Shown piece by piece: positions 8,206 to 15,946 of a DNA stretch of 64,000 bases (position 1 is its first letter; every line of letters starts with the position of its first letter). Source of the stretch: CAWFSE01 sp963697565 (lineage in GTDB: Bacteria; Actinomycetota; Actinomycetes; CAVWCF01). The stretch is taken from positions 1 to 64,000 of the forward strand of contig CAVOOM010000007.1 of the NCBI GenBank assembly GCA_963697565.1, read 5' to 3'. The notes below the pieces were generated by a model. It saw only the letters and a list, made by a program, of their open reading frames with translations. It made no database searches and was not told the origin of the DNA. A program made the position numbers and the translations under genes.

Positions 8206-9020
8206 GCCGCGGCGACGTCGACCTGGCTGGGCTGCTCGCCCTGGCCGAGCGCGCGGCCCGGGCCGCCGGGGACCTGCTCCTCGACCGTCCCGAGACGCTG
8301 TCGGTCGACACCAAGTCGTCGCCGACCGACGTGGTGACGCAGATGGACCGGGCGGCCGAGCGGCTCCTGGTGGACCTGCTCTTGGGCGAGCGCCCCGACG
8401 ACGGCGTGCTCGGCGAGGAGGGGGCCGGCATCGAGGGGACCAGCGGAGTCCGATGGGTGCTCGATCCGCTCGACGGGACGGTCAACTACCTCTACCGGCT
8501 GCCTGGCTGGGCCGTCTGCGTGGCCGCCGAGGTCGACGGGATGCCTGTCGTGGGCGTCGTCCACGCCCCCGCGCTCGACTCCACCTGGGTCGCCGCCAGG
8601 GGCGGCGGGGCTCGGCGCTCCGGGCAGCCGATCCGCACGGGGGAGTGCCGCGACCTGGCCGCGGCCCTGGTGGGGACGGGGTTCGGCTACTCGGCCCAGC
8701 GGCGGGCCCAGCAGGCCGACGTGGTGCGGCACGTGCTGCCGCGGGTGCGGGACATCCGCCGGGCCGGAGCCGCCTCGATCGACCTGTGCCACGTGGCCGA
8801 CGGCCGGCTGGACGCGTACTACGAGCGCGGCCTCCAGCGCTGGGACCACGCGGCCGCCGGCGTCGTGGCCACGGAGGCGGGGGCGTCGCTGCGGATCGGA
8901 GCTGGCGATGACCCGCAGGGCACCCCGGTCCTGGCCGCCAACCCCGCCCTGATCGGCCGGCTGGCCGACCTGCTGGCCGAGGCGGGGGATCCCGGCTACC
9001 GGGACGCGCCGCCGGGCTGA
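8202..9020 (+). CDS. suhB: Inositol monophosphatase family protein
   Basis: 272 residues. Family members hydrolyse myo-inositol 1-phosphate or related phosphates with Mg2+. Motifs present: the GEEGAG glutamate, DPLDGTVNYLYRLP (metal-binding DxxDGT) and WDHAAAG near the C-terminus. In actinobacteria the reaction feeds inositol to phosphatidylinositol and mycothiol synthesis. Translationally coupled to cpfC by the ATGA overlap. The M. tuberculosis counterpart (suhB) sits at the edge of the same conserved block. Convergent with the next gene, 12 bp between stops. Confidence 0.9.
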   Translation: MSRGDVDLAGLLALAERAARAAGDLLLDRPETLSVDTKSSPTDVVTQMDRAAERLLVDLLLGERPDDGVLGEEGAGIEGTSGVRWVLDPLDGTVNYLYRLPGWAVCVAAEVDGMPVVGVVHAPALDSTWVAARGGGARRSGQPIRTGECRDLAAALVGTGFGYSAQRRAQQADVVRHVLPRVRDIRRAGAASIDLCHVADGRLDAYYERGLQRWDHAAAGVVATEAGASLRIGAGDDPQGTPVLAANPALIGRLADLLAEAGDPGYRDAPPG

Positions 9021-9032
9021 GGGGGTGGGCCC

Positions 9033-9551
9033 TCAGTCGATCCGGCGCAGGTCCCGGCGGTACCAGTGGTTGTTGCGGATGTACGTGGCCACCGCGTGGT
9101 CGAACGAGCCGGGCTCGACGGCGTCGGGCTTGATCCGGGCGGGCACGCCGAGGGCCATCGCGCGGGCGGGGACCTCGGTGCCCGGCGAGACCACGGCCCC
9201 TGCGGCCACGAGGGCGCCCGACCGGACCAGGACCCGCTGCAGGACGACCGACCCGGAGCCGATCAGGCAGCCGTCCTCGACCACGCAGCCCTCGAGGTGG
9301 GCGTTGTGGCCGACCACGCAGTCATCTCCGATGACCGTGTCGAGCGTCGAGGTGCAGTGGATGACGGTGCCGTCCTGGATCGACGTGCGGGCCCCCACCC
9401 GGATCGCCCCGTGGTCGCCGCGCAGCACCGCGGTCGGCCAGACGGTCGCCTCGGGGCCGAGCACCACGGCGCCGATGATCACGGCGTCGGGGTGCACGAA
9501 CGCCTCCGGGTGGATCTCCGGGACGCGGTCACCCAGGGCGTACAGCGCCAT
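9033..9551 (-). CDS. Gamma-carbonic-anhydrase-like hexapeptide protein
   Basis: 172 residues forming a left-handed beta-helix with isoleucine-patch repeats (VIIGAVVLGPEATVWPTAVL, CVVGHNAHLEGCVVEDGCLI). The RGDHGAIRVG and VVGHNAHLEG segments carry the histidines that bind metal in gamma-class carbonic anhydrases. Many homologues (YrdA/PaaY type) have not been shown to be anhydrases, so the activity is inferred. ATG 9551 is preferred over an upstream start at 9602 because it has a good AAAGGAG seven bases ahead and gives the conserved ALYALGDRVPEIHPEAF N-terminus. Confidence 0.88.
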   Translation of the reverse strand: MALYALGDRVPEIHPEAFVHPDAVIIGAVVLGPEATVWPTAVLRGDHGAIRVGARTSIQDGTVIHCTSTLDTVIGDDCVVGHNAHLEGCVVEDGCLIGSGSVVLQRVLVRSGALVAAGAVVSPGTEVPARAMALGVPARIKPDAVEPGSFDHAVATYIRNNHWYRRDLRRID

Positions 9552-9846
9552 TTCGCGCTCCTTTCGGGTCCGCACGGCCTGCGGAGTTCGGGGCTCCGCC
9601 ACTGTGCCAGACCGGCCCGGTTGAGCCGAAAGGGGATGTGGGGAAGGTCACGCGGGGGATTGTGCGGAGGTTGGCGTGCAACGCGGCTCGCGGTGGGGCA
9701 CAATGCGGCGCTCGGGGCCAGTTGCGCCGCGGGACTAATCACCGCCCCCGCGGTGTTGTGGCCCAGCACGACCGCTCCACCGCACGACGACCTGGACGCA
9801 GACCACACGCAACGCCCGGCTCGGGCGAGCCGGCACGGAGGGCACG
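9552..9846. promoter_or_regulatory. 295-bp divergent intergenic region
   Basis: No gene is visible. It must hold promoters for the minus-strand carbonic-anhydrase-like gene and the plus-strand DUF4193 gene. GGAGGG immediately before ATG 9847 is a strong ribosome site. I see no convincing -35/-10 pair; CACAAT near 9701 is the best -10-like hexamer. Confidence 0.35.
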
Positions 9847-10146
9847 ATGGCCACCGATTACGACACCCCGCGCAAGACCGAGGCGGACGAGCTCGCCGAG
9901 GACAGCCTCGAGGAGCTCAAGGCGCGCCGCGCCGAGGCGCAGAGCGGCGTCGTCGATGTGGACGAGGCCGAGCTGGCCGAGACGCTCGAGCTGCCGGGCG
10001 CCGACCTGTCCAACGAGGAGTTCTCGGTCCGCGTGATCCCGCGCCAGGCCGACGAGTTCACCTGCACCCGGTGCTTCCTGGTCCACCACCGCAGCCAGCT
10101 GTCGTCGGAGACCGGCCAGCCGGTGTGCCGGGAGTGCGCGGCCTGA
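9847..10146 (+). CDS. DUF4193 zinc-ribbon protein
   Basis: 99 residues; actinobacteria-specific family of unknown function. The acidic helical N-terminal half (EADELAEDSLEELKARR) is followed by a C-terminal zinc ribbon with cysteines at 73, 76, 94 and 97 (CTRC ... CREC) and the signature FLVHHRSQL. The M. tuberculosis homologue lies in the same conserved block near dut and a DUF3093 gene. A role in transcription is sometimes guessed from the fold; nothing here tests that. Confidence 0.9.
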   Translation: MATDYDTPRKTEADELAEDSLEELKARRAEAQSGVVDVDEAELAETLELPGADLSNEEFSVRVIPRQADEFTCTRCFLVHHRSQLSSETGQPVCRECAA

Positions 10147-10148
10147 GC

Positions 10149-11006
10149 GTGCGCTCCCGCCGCGGCGAGGCCAGCAGCGGCCCGGTCGCCGACCCGAACG
10201 ACGAGGTCGGCCGCCTGGTCGCCCAGCTCACGGCGGGCCACACCGGTGAGGCCGCGGGGGGCGCGCCCCTCGACCCCACCCTCCGCAGCAAGCTCGCCGC
10301 CGATCTCAGCCGGGCGCTCGCCGCCTCCGCCAAGACCGCCGGCACCGCGGCGGTGGCCAGCGGCCGCTGGCTCGGGCAGGTGCTGATCGACATCGCCCCG
10401 CACCTGCCCCTGCGGGACCGGGCCACCCTGGAGGCGCACCACGGGCTCTCCGGCGAGCCGCTCGCCGATGCCCTGGTGCGCAACGCGGTCCGGGCCACCA
10501 CGACGGTGGGGGCCGCCGGTGGCTCGATGGCGGCTCTGCACTTCCTGCTGCCGCTGTCCATGGCGCTGATCCCGCTGGAGCTCGCGGCCGAGACGCTGCT
10601 CGTGGCCGCGATCGAGGTGAAGCTGGTCGCCGAGCTGCACGAGGTGTACGGCGTCGGCGTCGGCGGCACCCACGCCCAGCGCGGGGCGGCCTACACCGCG
10701 GCGTGGTCCAACCGCCGCGGGGTCGACCTGGCCCGGCCGGCGAGCGCGGTGGCCATCCTCAGCTCGGCCGGCCGCCGCGGGGTCACCTCGGCGATGGCCC
10801 GCCGCACCCGCCGTTCGGTGTGGACGGTGTTCCCGCTCTTCGTCGGCGCCGTGCTGGCTGCCGGCGCCAACCGCCGCGAGACGCAGCGGATCGCCGACAC
10901 CATCCGGATCGACCTGCGGCGGCGGCGGCCCCTGACCGGCGGAATCACCGGCCGGGTCGTGCGCGGGGTGCTCGGGCCGTCAAGCCCGCCCGCGTCCCTG
11001 AACTAG
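10149..11006 (+). CDS. Hypothetical protein with hydrophobic segments
   Basis: 285 residues from GTG 10149, two bases after DUF4193, so probably co-transcribed. The centre has hydrophobic stretches (AALHFLLPLSMALIPLELAA and ETLLVAAIEVKLVAELHEVY), and a later basic part has VWTVFPLFVGAVLAAGA. An EcsC-like fold is possible from the PLEL...ELHEVYG pattern, but I could not establish it. The stop TAG (11004-11006) shares three bases with the stop of the convergent DUF4235 gene. Confidence 0.7.
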   Translation: MRSRRGEASSGPVADPNDEVGRLVAQLTAGHTGEAAGGAPLDPTLRSKLAADLSRALAASAKTAGTAAVASGRWLGQVLIDIAPHLPLRDRATLEAHHGLSGEPLADALVRNAVRATTTVGAAGGSMAALHFLLPLSMALIPLELAAETLLVAAIEVKLVAELHEVYGVGVGGTHAQRGAAYTAAWSNRRGVDLARPASAVAILSSAGRRGVTSAMARRTRRSVWTVFPLFVGAVLAAGANRRETQRIADTIRIDLRRRRPLTGGITGRVVRGVLGPSSPPASLN

Positions 11007-11281
11007 ACCGCGTCGCGCGCGTCGACCGCAGCCCGGGTGCGGGCGCGGCGCTCGCTGACCTTGCGGGTGGCGAAGGTGCGCGCGAGCGCGAGGGTGGCCC
11101 CGGTGGCGGCGGCGAACGCGAGCGCCTCTCCCATGCCGGCCTCGTGCGGATCGGTCACCGAGTTGGGGGTGCGGCGGCCGGTGCTGGCCACCCAGACCAT
11201 CTCCAGGCCCTTGCGCGCCACCACGGTGGCCACCAACGCCGCCGCGATATCGATGGGGTCGATCCCTCGGTTGCCCGCCAT
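11003..11281 (-). CDS. DUF4235 small membrane-associated protein
   Basis: 92 residues. The arrangement IAAALVATVVARKGLEMVW, then a gap, then ALAFAAATGATLALARTFAT fits the actinobacterial DUF4235 family, small proteins with two hydrophobic helices and no known function. ATG 11281 is preferred to an upstream start because GGAG lies ahead and family members begin close to this point. Its stop overlaps that of the convergent upstream gene within CTAG (11003-11006). Confidence 0.72.
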   Translation of the reverse strand: MAGNRGIDPIDIAAALVATVVARKGLEMVWVASTGRRTPNSVTDPHEAGMGEALAFAAATGATLALARTFATRKVSERRARTRAAVDARDAV

Positions 11282-11373
11282 CCGCGCGGTCTCCTGTCGA
11301 TCAATGCCAACGGCGGCCGGCCGGCGCACCTAGCGGCAGCATGCCCCATGGCGGGGGCGCACGTCAGCCGGGC

Positions 11374-11826
11374 CTAGGTCGCCCGGACCTCGGCGAGCGC
11401 CACCGCGAGCTCCTCGGGCCGCCGGGTCGAGACGTACCAGTACGGCGTGGGATCCGCCGGATCGCCCACCTCGACGCGTACGGCGGTGCGAACCCAGCCG
11501 CGCAGGACGAGGTAGGCCCGGGCGTCTGCCTTCGGGCCGCGGAGCGCCTCGGCGGCCTCGGCGTCGAGCGGTGTCGCGGCGCCGATGGCGGCGGGCGGCA
11601 GCAAGGCCCGTCCGGCGGCCAGCCCGGCGCGGCCGACCTGGATCCGCGTGGCCGAGCCGATGAGCAGCCAGGCCACCCCGCCCCCGACGACAACGAACGC
11701 CAACGCTCCCCAGCGCAGGCCGAGCGGCACGCCGTACGCCACCCCCACGGTCAGGGTGAGGAGCGTCGCGGCGACCCACATCCAGGTCGGCGCCCAGAGC
11801 CGCTCCTCGTACCGCACCCCGTCCAC
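11374..11826 (-). CDS. DUF3093 membrane protein
   Basis: 150 residues. N-terminus RYEERLWAPTWMWV, then two transmembrane helices (LLTLTVGVAYGVPLGL and LAFVVVGGGVAWLLIGSAT). A cytoplasmic part contains the typical PYWYVSTRRPEELAVAL. DUF3093 is restricted to actinobacteria and usually sits next to dut and DUF4193, as here. Function unknown. Confidence 0.85.
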   Translation of the reverse strand: MDGVRYEERLWAPTWMWVAATLLTLTVGVAYGVPLGLRWGALAFVVVGGGVAWLLIGSATRIQVGRAGLAAGRALLPPAAIGAATPLDAEAAEALRGPKADARAYLVLRGWVRTAVRVEVGDPADPTPYWYVSTRRPEELAVALAEVRAT

Positions 11827-11856
11827 ATGGCTACGCTACGCGCAGGGGGTTTGAGC

Positions 11857-12960
11857 ATGCCGATCAGCACGATTGCCACCATCGACGCCGGGGACGCCCT
11901 GGCCCACACCCAACAGCTGCGCGCTCGGCTGCTGGGCGAGTCGCCCACGCGCCACACGTACACCGTCGGCGCCCGGGGGGAGGGCCATGGCGAGAACGTC
12001 CTGGTGCTCGGGGGCTCCGGCTACATCGGGCGTGCGCTGGTGCCCGAGCTGGCCCGCCGCGGCTACCACCCGGTCGTGCTGACCCGGGATCCGGCGTCAG
12101 CGACGCTGCCGGAGTTCTCCGGCGCCGACGTGCTCGTCGGCGACCCCGTCGAGCCTGCCGACGTCGAGCGGGTCTTCGAGCGGCTGCCGATCCAGGCCGT
12201 CATCTCGCTGCTGAGCAGCCGCCGGCCCAACGACCCCGAGGAGTGCCGCCGGGTCGACTACACGGCGGTGACCAACGGGATCCGGTCCGCCGCGGCGCAC
12301 GGCGCCCGCCAGTTCATCCACGTCAGCGACTACGGCTGCTACCGCCCCGAGCTGCTGCCGCAGATCTACAAGCTGCAGGTCGAGGGCGAGCTGATCGGCG
12401 GGCACCACGGCGGCATCGACTGGACGATCGTGCGGCCCACCGCGTACTTCCCGTACCTCTCGGTCAACTTCGGCGACGTCAAGCACGGCCGCCCGTACCG
12501 GATCTTCGACCACGGCGAGTACGCCCTGAGCAACCCGATCGCGCGCGAGGACCTCGCCGAGTTCCTCGTCAACGCGCTGTTCGACCCCGACCAGTACGGC
12601 CGGGTGCTGCCCGTCGGCGGGCCTTGGGTGGCCGACAACGTGGTGAGCATCCGGTCGGCCGGCGAGATGATGTTCGAGGTCCTCGGGCGCGAGCCGCAGT
12701 GGGAGGTCGAGGCGCTCACCGCGTGGGACGCCAAGACGCGCCGGCTGCGGCGTATGGGCAAGGTCTACCCGGCGATGCGCAACGTGGCTTTCTACCTCGA
12801 CGCCGCCAAGTACTGGTCGGTCGTCGACCACATCGCCCCCCCGTACGGCACGGCCACCCTGCGGGACTTCTTCCTCAAGCTGCGCGACCGGGAGTTCCCG
12901 ACCGGCTCCTTCCGCGAGCGGATGAAGGCCGGCACGGCGGCGATGCCGACGGACGTCTAG
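11857..12960 (+). CDS. DVR-like NAD(P)-binding reductase (8-vinyl reductase family)
   Basis: 367 residues, atypical SDR/NmrA-like. The Rossmann glycine motif is LVLGGSGYIGRALV (residues 50-62), VRPTAYF lies at 192-198, and the end reads PPYGTATLRDFFLKL (329-342). Over its length the order of motifs (VDYTAVTNGI, GARQFIHVSDYG, GRPYRIFDHGEYALSNPI, GRVLPVGGP, VLGREP) resembles plant and BciA-type divinyl (proto)chlorophyllide 8-vinyl reductases, which reduce a tetrapyrrole vinyl group with NADPH. I recognise this by pattern, not by search. No chlorophyll genes are in the window, so the substrate is open; another tetrapyrrole or an unrelated NAD(P) substrate is possible. ATG 11857 is preceded by AGGGGG; TTG 11851 is an alternative start. 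Confidence 0.65.
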   Translation: MPISTIATIDAGDALAHTQQLRARLLGESPTRHTYTVGARGEGHGENVLVLGGSGYIGRALVPELARRGYHPVVLTRDPASATLPEFSGADVLVGDPVEPADVERVFERLPIQAVISLLSSRRPNDPEECRRVDYTAVTNGIRSAAAHGARQFIHVSDYGCYRPELLPQIYKLQVEGELIGGHHGGIDWTIVRPTAYFPYLSVNFGDVKHGRPYRIFDHGEYALSNPIAREDLAEFLVNALFDPDQYGRVLPVGGPWVADNVVSIRSAGEMMFEVLGREPQWEVEALTAWDAKTRRLRRMGKVYPAMRNVAFYLDAAKYWSVVDHIAPPYGTATLRDFFLKLRDREFPTGSFRERMKAGTAAMPTDV

Positions 12961-12989
12961 CCGCACGACCGGGCGTAGGCTCGGCCCTC

Positions 12990-13607
12990 GTGAGCGGTCT
13001 CGACGAGGCGGTGACGCGGATCCCGGTCCGCGCGGCGCTGCCGACCATGCCGCCCGACGACGCGGTCCTCCCGCAGCGGCATCCCGACGCCCCGGCGCCC
13101 GGCCAGCCGATCGCGGCGCACTACCGCTGGTGCGTCGGGTGCGGCGACGACCACCCGAGCGGCCTGCATATGCGGGTGACCGCGGGCGAGGGGCTCAGCC
13201 TCACCGCCACGTTCGAGGTCACCGACCACCATCAGGGGGCCCCCGGGCTGGCGCACGGCGGCATGCTGGCGCTGGCGTTCGACGAGGCGCTGGGGGCCTT
13301 GAACTGGCTGCTTCGCCGCCCGGCGGTGACCGGCCGGTTGGAGACCGACTTCCGCCGCCCGGTCCCGGTGGGGGAGACGCTGCACATCCGAGCCGAGATC
13401 ACCGGGGTGTCCGGCCGCAAGGTCTTCACCCGGGCTGAGGGCCGCCTGGGCAGCCCGGACGGCCCGCTGGCCGTCACCGCCGCGGCGCTCTTCGTGATCG
13501 TGGGGCTGGAGCACTTCGTCGACCACGGCCGCCCGGCCGACGTCGAGGCCGCCCAGCGCGATCGCGGCATCCTGGACCTAGGCGAACGATTCGAGGTGAA
13601 CCCATGA
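12990..13607 (+). CDS. Hotdog-fold thioesterase (PaaI/YbgC-like)
   Basis: 205 residues, GTG 12990. The hotdog core spans about residues 45-165: RWCVGCGDDHPSGLHMRV, then GLAHGGMLALAFDEALGALN (helix with the catalytic acidic residue) and LETDFRRPVPVGETLHIRAE. Such proteins hydrolyse acyl- or aryl-CoA thioesters; the substrate is unknown. The stop overlaps the dut start (ATGA at 13604-13607), so they are translationally coupled. Confidence 0.85.
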   Translation: MSGLDEAVTRIPVRAALPTMPPDDAVLPQRHPDAPAPGQPIAAHYRWCVGCGDDHPSGLHMRVTAGEGLSLTATFEVTDHHQGAPGLAHGGMLALAFDEALGALNWLLRRPAVTGRLETDFRRPVPVGETLHIRAEITGVSGRKVFTRAEGRLGSPDGPLAVTAAALFVIVGLEHFVDHGRPADVEAAQRDRGILDLGERFEVNP

Positions 13608-14098
13608 CCAGCACGGTGGACGTCCTCGTGGTGCGGCTCGACCCGGGGCTGCCGCTGCCGGCGTACGCGCACCCGGGCGACGCCGGCGCCGACCTCCACA
13701 CGGCCATCGACTGCACGCTGGATCCGGGCGAGCGCGCCCTGCTGCCGACCGGGGTCGCGCTGGCCCTGCCCGACGGGTACGCGGCCTTCGTGCACCCGCG
13801 CTCGGGGCTCGCAGTGCGCTACGGCGTCTCGCTCGTCAATGCGCCCGGCACGGTCGACGCGGGCTACCGCGGCGAGATCCGGGTGAGCGTCGTCAACCTC
13901 GACCCGCGGGACCCCGTCGTCTTTCACCGCGGCGACCGGATCGCCCAGCTCGTCGTCCAGCGCGTGGAGCATGCGCGCTTCCATGAGGTGTCCGCCCTGC
14001 CCGGCTCTATGCGCGGCGACGGCGGCTTCGGCAGCACGGGGGTTGGCGGCGCAGGGCAGTCCGCCCGACGAAACGACCAGCGGGACGACAGGGAGTGA
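13604..14098 (+). CDS. dut: Deoxyuridine 5'-triphosphate nucleotidohydrolase
   Basis: 164 residues; trimeric dUTPase, dUTP to dUMP + PPi, keeping uracil out of DNA. Motifs in order: HPGDAGADLHT (motif 1), PRSGLAVRYGV (2), NAPGTVDAGYRGEIRV (3), RGDRIAQLVVQ (4) and RGDGGFGSTGVGG (5, Gly-rich C-terminal flap). Coupled to the thioesterase gene upstream (ATGA) and to DUF3710 downstream (GTGA at 14095-14098). Confidence 0.96.
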   Translation: MTSTVDVLVVRLDPGLPLPAYAHPGDAGADLHTAIDCTLDPGERALLPTGVALALPDGYAAFVHPRSGLAVRYGVSLVNAPGTVDAGYRGEIRVSVVNLDPRDPVVFHRGDRIAQLVVQRVEHARFHEVSALPGSMRGDGGFGSTGVGGAGQSARRNDQRDDRE

Positions 14099-14838
14099 GT
14101 GTGTTCAAGCGACGCCGCGAGGCCGACGTGCCGCCCGAGGAGCCGGCCGCCGAGGACGTGCCCGCCGAGGACGTGCCCGCCGAGGACGTGCCCGCGGAGG
14201 CCACCGCGGGGGCCACTGGGCCCGCGGCGCGACCGGACGGGCCGTGGGACGAGTCCGAGGACGCCCCCGACCTGCCGCGCCTGGACCTCGGCTCGATGCG
14301 GGTGGCGGGCCGGGCCGGCATGGAGGTCCGGGTGGACCTCGATCAGCCAGGCGGCCAGGTGATCTCGGCGACGTGCGTCCTGAGCGAGGGAGCCCTGCAG
14401 CTGCAGCCTTACGCGGCGCCCAAGAGCAGCGGCATCTGGGACGAGGTGCGGGCCGAGCTGCTCGAGGGGATTGCGGCCGGCGGCGGGACGGCCGAGGAAC
14501 AGGACGGGCCCTTCGGGCCTGAGGTCCTGGCGATGCTCGAGGTTGACGTCGCACCTGGGCAGAAGGCGCGCCAGCAGGTGCGGTTCGCCGGGGTGGACGG
14601 GCCGCGGTGGTTCCTCCGCGCGGTGTTCACCGGCGCCGCCGTCACCGACGACGCGGTTCGGGCGGACCTCGAGGAGGTCTTGCGCGGTGTGGTGGTGGTC
14701 CGCGGCGGTGACCCCAGATCACCCCGCGAGCTGCTGCCGCTGCGCCTGCCCCAGCAGGAGGAGGCCCCGCCGGCCGAGGAGGGCCGCCCGCCGCTGGCGC
14801 CCTTCAGCCGCGGCCCGGAGATCACCGAGATCCGCTGA
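14095..14838 (+). CDS. DUF3710 protein
   Basis: 247 residues from GTG 14095 (GTG 14101 also possible). The acidic N-terminus carries the repeated AEDVP pentapeptide, followed by the DUF3710 domain (LDLGSMRVAGRAGMEVRVDL, SGIWDEVRAELLEGIAAGGG, GPRWFLRAVFTG, LEEVLRGVVVVRGG). The family is confined to actinobacteria and almost always follows dut; function unknown. The coupling overlap with dut is seen here. Confidence 0.9.
   Translation: MSVFKRRREADVPPEEPAAEDVPAEDVPAEDVPAEATAGATGPAARPDGPWDESEDAPDLPRLDLGSMRVAGRAGMEVRVDLDQPGGQVISATCVLSEGALQLQPYAAPKSSGIWDEVRAELLEGIAAGGGTAEEQDGPFGPEVLAMLEVDVAPGQKARQQVRFAGVDGPRWFLRAVFTGAAVTDDAVRADLEEVLRGVVVVRGGDPRSPRELLPLRLPQQEEAPPAEEGRPPLAPFSRGPEITEIR
14149..14193 (+). 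repeat. 15-bp in-frame tandem repeat in DUF3710 gene
   Basis: Three exact copies of GCCGAGGACGTGCCC (14149, 14164, 14179) encode AEDVP three times in the acidic N-terminal linker. Unit length is a multiple of three, so copy-number change would keep the frame. Confidence 0.9.
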
Positions 14839-14887
14839 CCGCGTCCCGCTAGCTGATCGCGTCCCGCCAGCTGATCGCGTCCCGCCA
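14834..14887. repeat. 18-bp tandem repeat spanning convergent stop codons
   Basis: Three copies of GCTGAYCGCGTCCCGCYA (14834-14851, 14852-14869, 14870-14887). The second and third are identical and encode WRDAIS twice on the minus strand. The first differs at two positions. One difference turns TGG into TAG and supplies the stop of the minus-strand hydrolase, and the same unit contains the TGA of the plus-strand DUF3710 gene. Confidence 0.9.
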
Positions 14888-15556
14888 GGCGAGGAGCGCG
14901 GCTTGCCCGAGGGCGGCGACGTCGGCCGCGGGCTGATCGGGCGCCAGCAGGCGCAGCGCCGCGCGAGGGATGGCCGCGGCCCAGTGCTCGGCGACCAGCG
15001 CGGGGTGGAAGGGGTCGTCGGTGATCCCGACGACCGCGCACGGGACCGCGAGCGCGGCCAGGTCCGCGCGATCCGGCCCGGGGGAGCCGGCCGTCTGGCG
15101 CAGCACCGCGGTCAGGCGCTCTTCGCCGTACGCGGGCCAGGCCCGGGCGAGCTCGGCGCCGACCCACCCCTGGGGGCCCACCCGCGCGAGTGCGGCCTGG
15201 AGGCCCTCGGCGGCGACCTCGTCCGCGGCGGCCGCCGACATGTCGGCGACCGGGTCGGGCTCCCCGGTCCAGGCGGGGAGCACCAGCCACAGCCCCTCCA
15301 ACGCGCGCGCCTCGCGCCGCGCAGCCCAGCGGACCGCGGCGTGGGCGCCGAGCGAGATCCCGGCGATCAGCCGGACCGAGGTGTCGACGGCCTGGTCCAA
15401 CGCGGCCTCCACCTCCGTGACGTCGCCGGTGCGCAGGTCCAGGCCGACCGGGGAGTAGCCGGCGGTACGCAACCCCGGCCCCAGTGCGCGGAGGGCGAAC
15501 TCCGCCGTCGACCCGCTGCCGTGGAGGACCAGGGCCACCGGCGGGGACGCTGCCAT
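14849..15556 (-). CDS. Alpha/beta hydrolase (dienelactone hydrolase-like)
   Basis: 235 residues. The strand-nucleophile elbow is LIAGISLGAHAAVRWA (GxSxG), with an oxyanion-type HGSGSTAE near the N-terminus and acid and histidine candidates in VVGITDDPFHPALVAEHWAA. Substrate unknown; members at this position in the conserved actinobacterial block are generally unannotated. The C-terminus AWRDAISWRDAIS comes from the 18-bp tandem repeat at 14834-14887. Confidence 0.85.
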   Translation of the reverse strand: MAASPPVALVLHGSGSTAEFALRALGPGLRTAGYSPVGLDLRTGDVTEVEAALDQAVDTSVRLIAGISLGAHAAVRWAARREARALEGLWLVLPAWTGEPDPVADMSAAAADEVAAEGLQAALARVGPQGWVGAELARAWPAYGEERLTAVLRQTAGSPGPDRADLAALAVPCAVVGITDDPFHPALVAEHWAAAIPRAALRLLAPDQPAADVAALGQAALLAWRDAISWRDAIS

Positions 15557-15583
15557 GCCGGCATCCTCCCGTACCCTGGCGGT

Positions 15584-15946
15584 ATGGACAGCGAGCAGCG
15601 CCGCGGTCGGCTGGGCCGGCTGGGCGCCACGGCGGCCGAGCTCGACGCCGCCGAGCTCCTTGAGGATGCGCTCAAGCGCGGGGCGACGCCCGTCTCCGAA
15701 TGCCCCGACTGCGGGCAGGTCGTGCTGTCCGGGACGCTGGCCTCGGTCACCCTGCGCCCGCGTAGCGGGGTCCCCGCGCTCGAGGCCGAGCTCTACGACG
15801 GCTCTGGCCGCGCGCGCCTGGTCTGGCTCGGCCGGCGCCGGATCGCGGGCATCACCCCCGGCCGGTCGCTGCGGGCGTACGGGCGGATCACCCGCGACCG
15901 CGGGGAGCGCGTGATGTTCAACCCCGCGTACGAGCTGCGGCCATGA
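15584..15946 (+). CDS. OB-fold nucleic-acid-binding protein
   Basis: 120 residues, ATG 15584. A CPDCGQ pair precedes an OB-fold barrel (VVLSGTLASVTLRPRSG, LEAELYDGSGRARLVWLGRR, GRSLRAYGRITRDRG). Similar small OB proteins lie between the hydrolase and DUF3159 genes in other actinobacteria. Binding to nucleic acid is inferred from the fold. The stop overlaps the DUF3159 start (ATGA at 15943-15946). Confidence 0.82.
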   Translation: MDSEQRRGRLGRLGATAAELDAAELLEDALKRGATPVSECPDCGQVVLSGTLASVTLRPRSGVPALEAELYDGSGRARLVWLGRRRIAGITPGRSLRAYGRITRDRGERVMFNPAYELRP

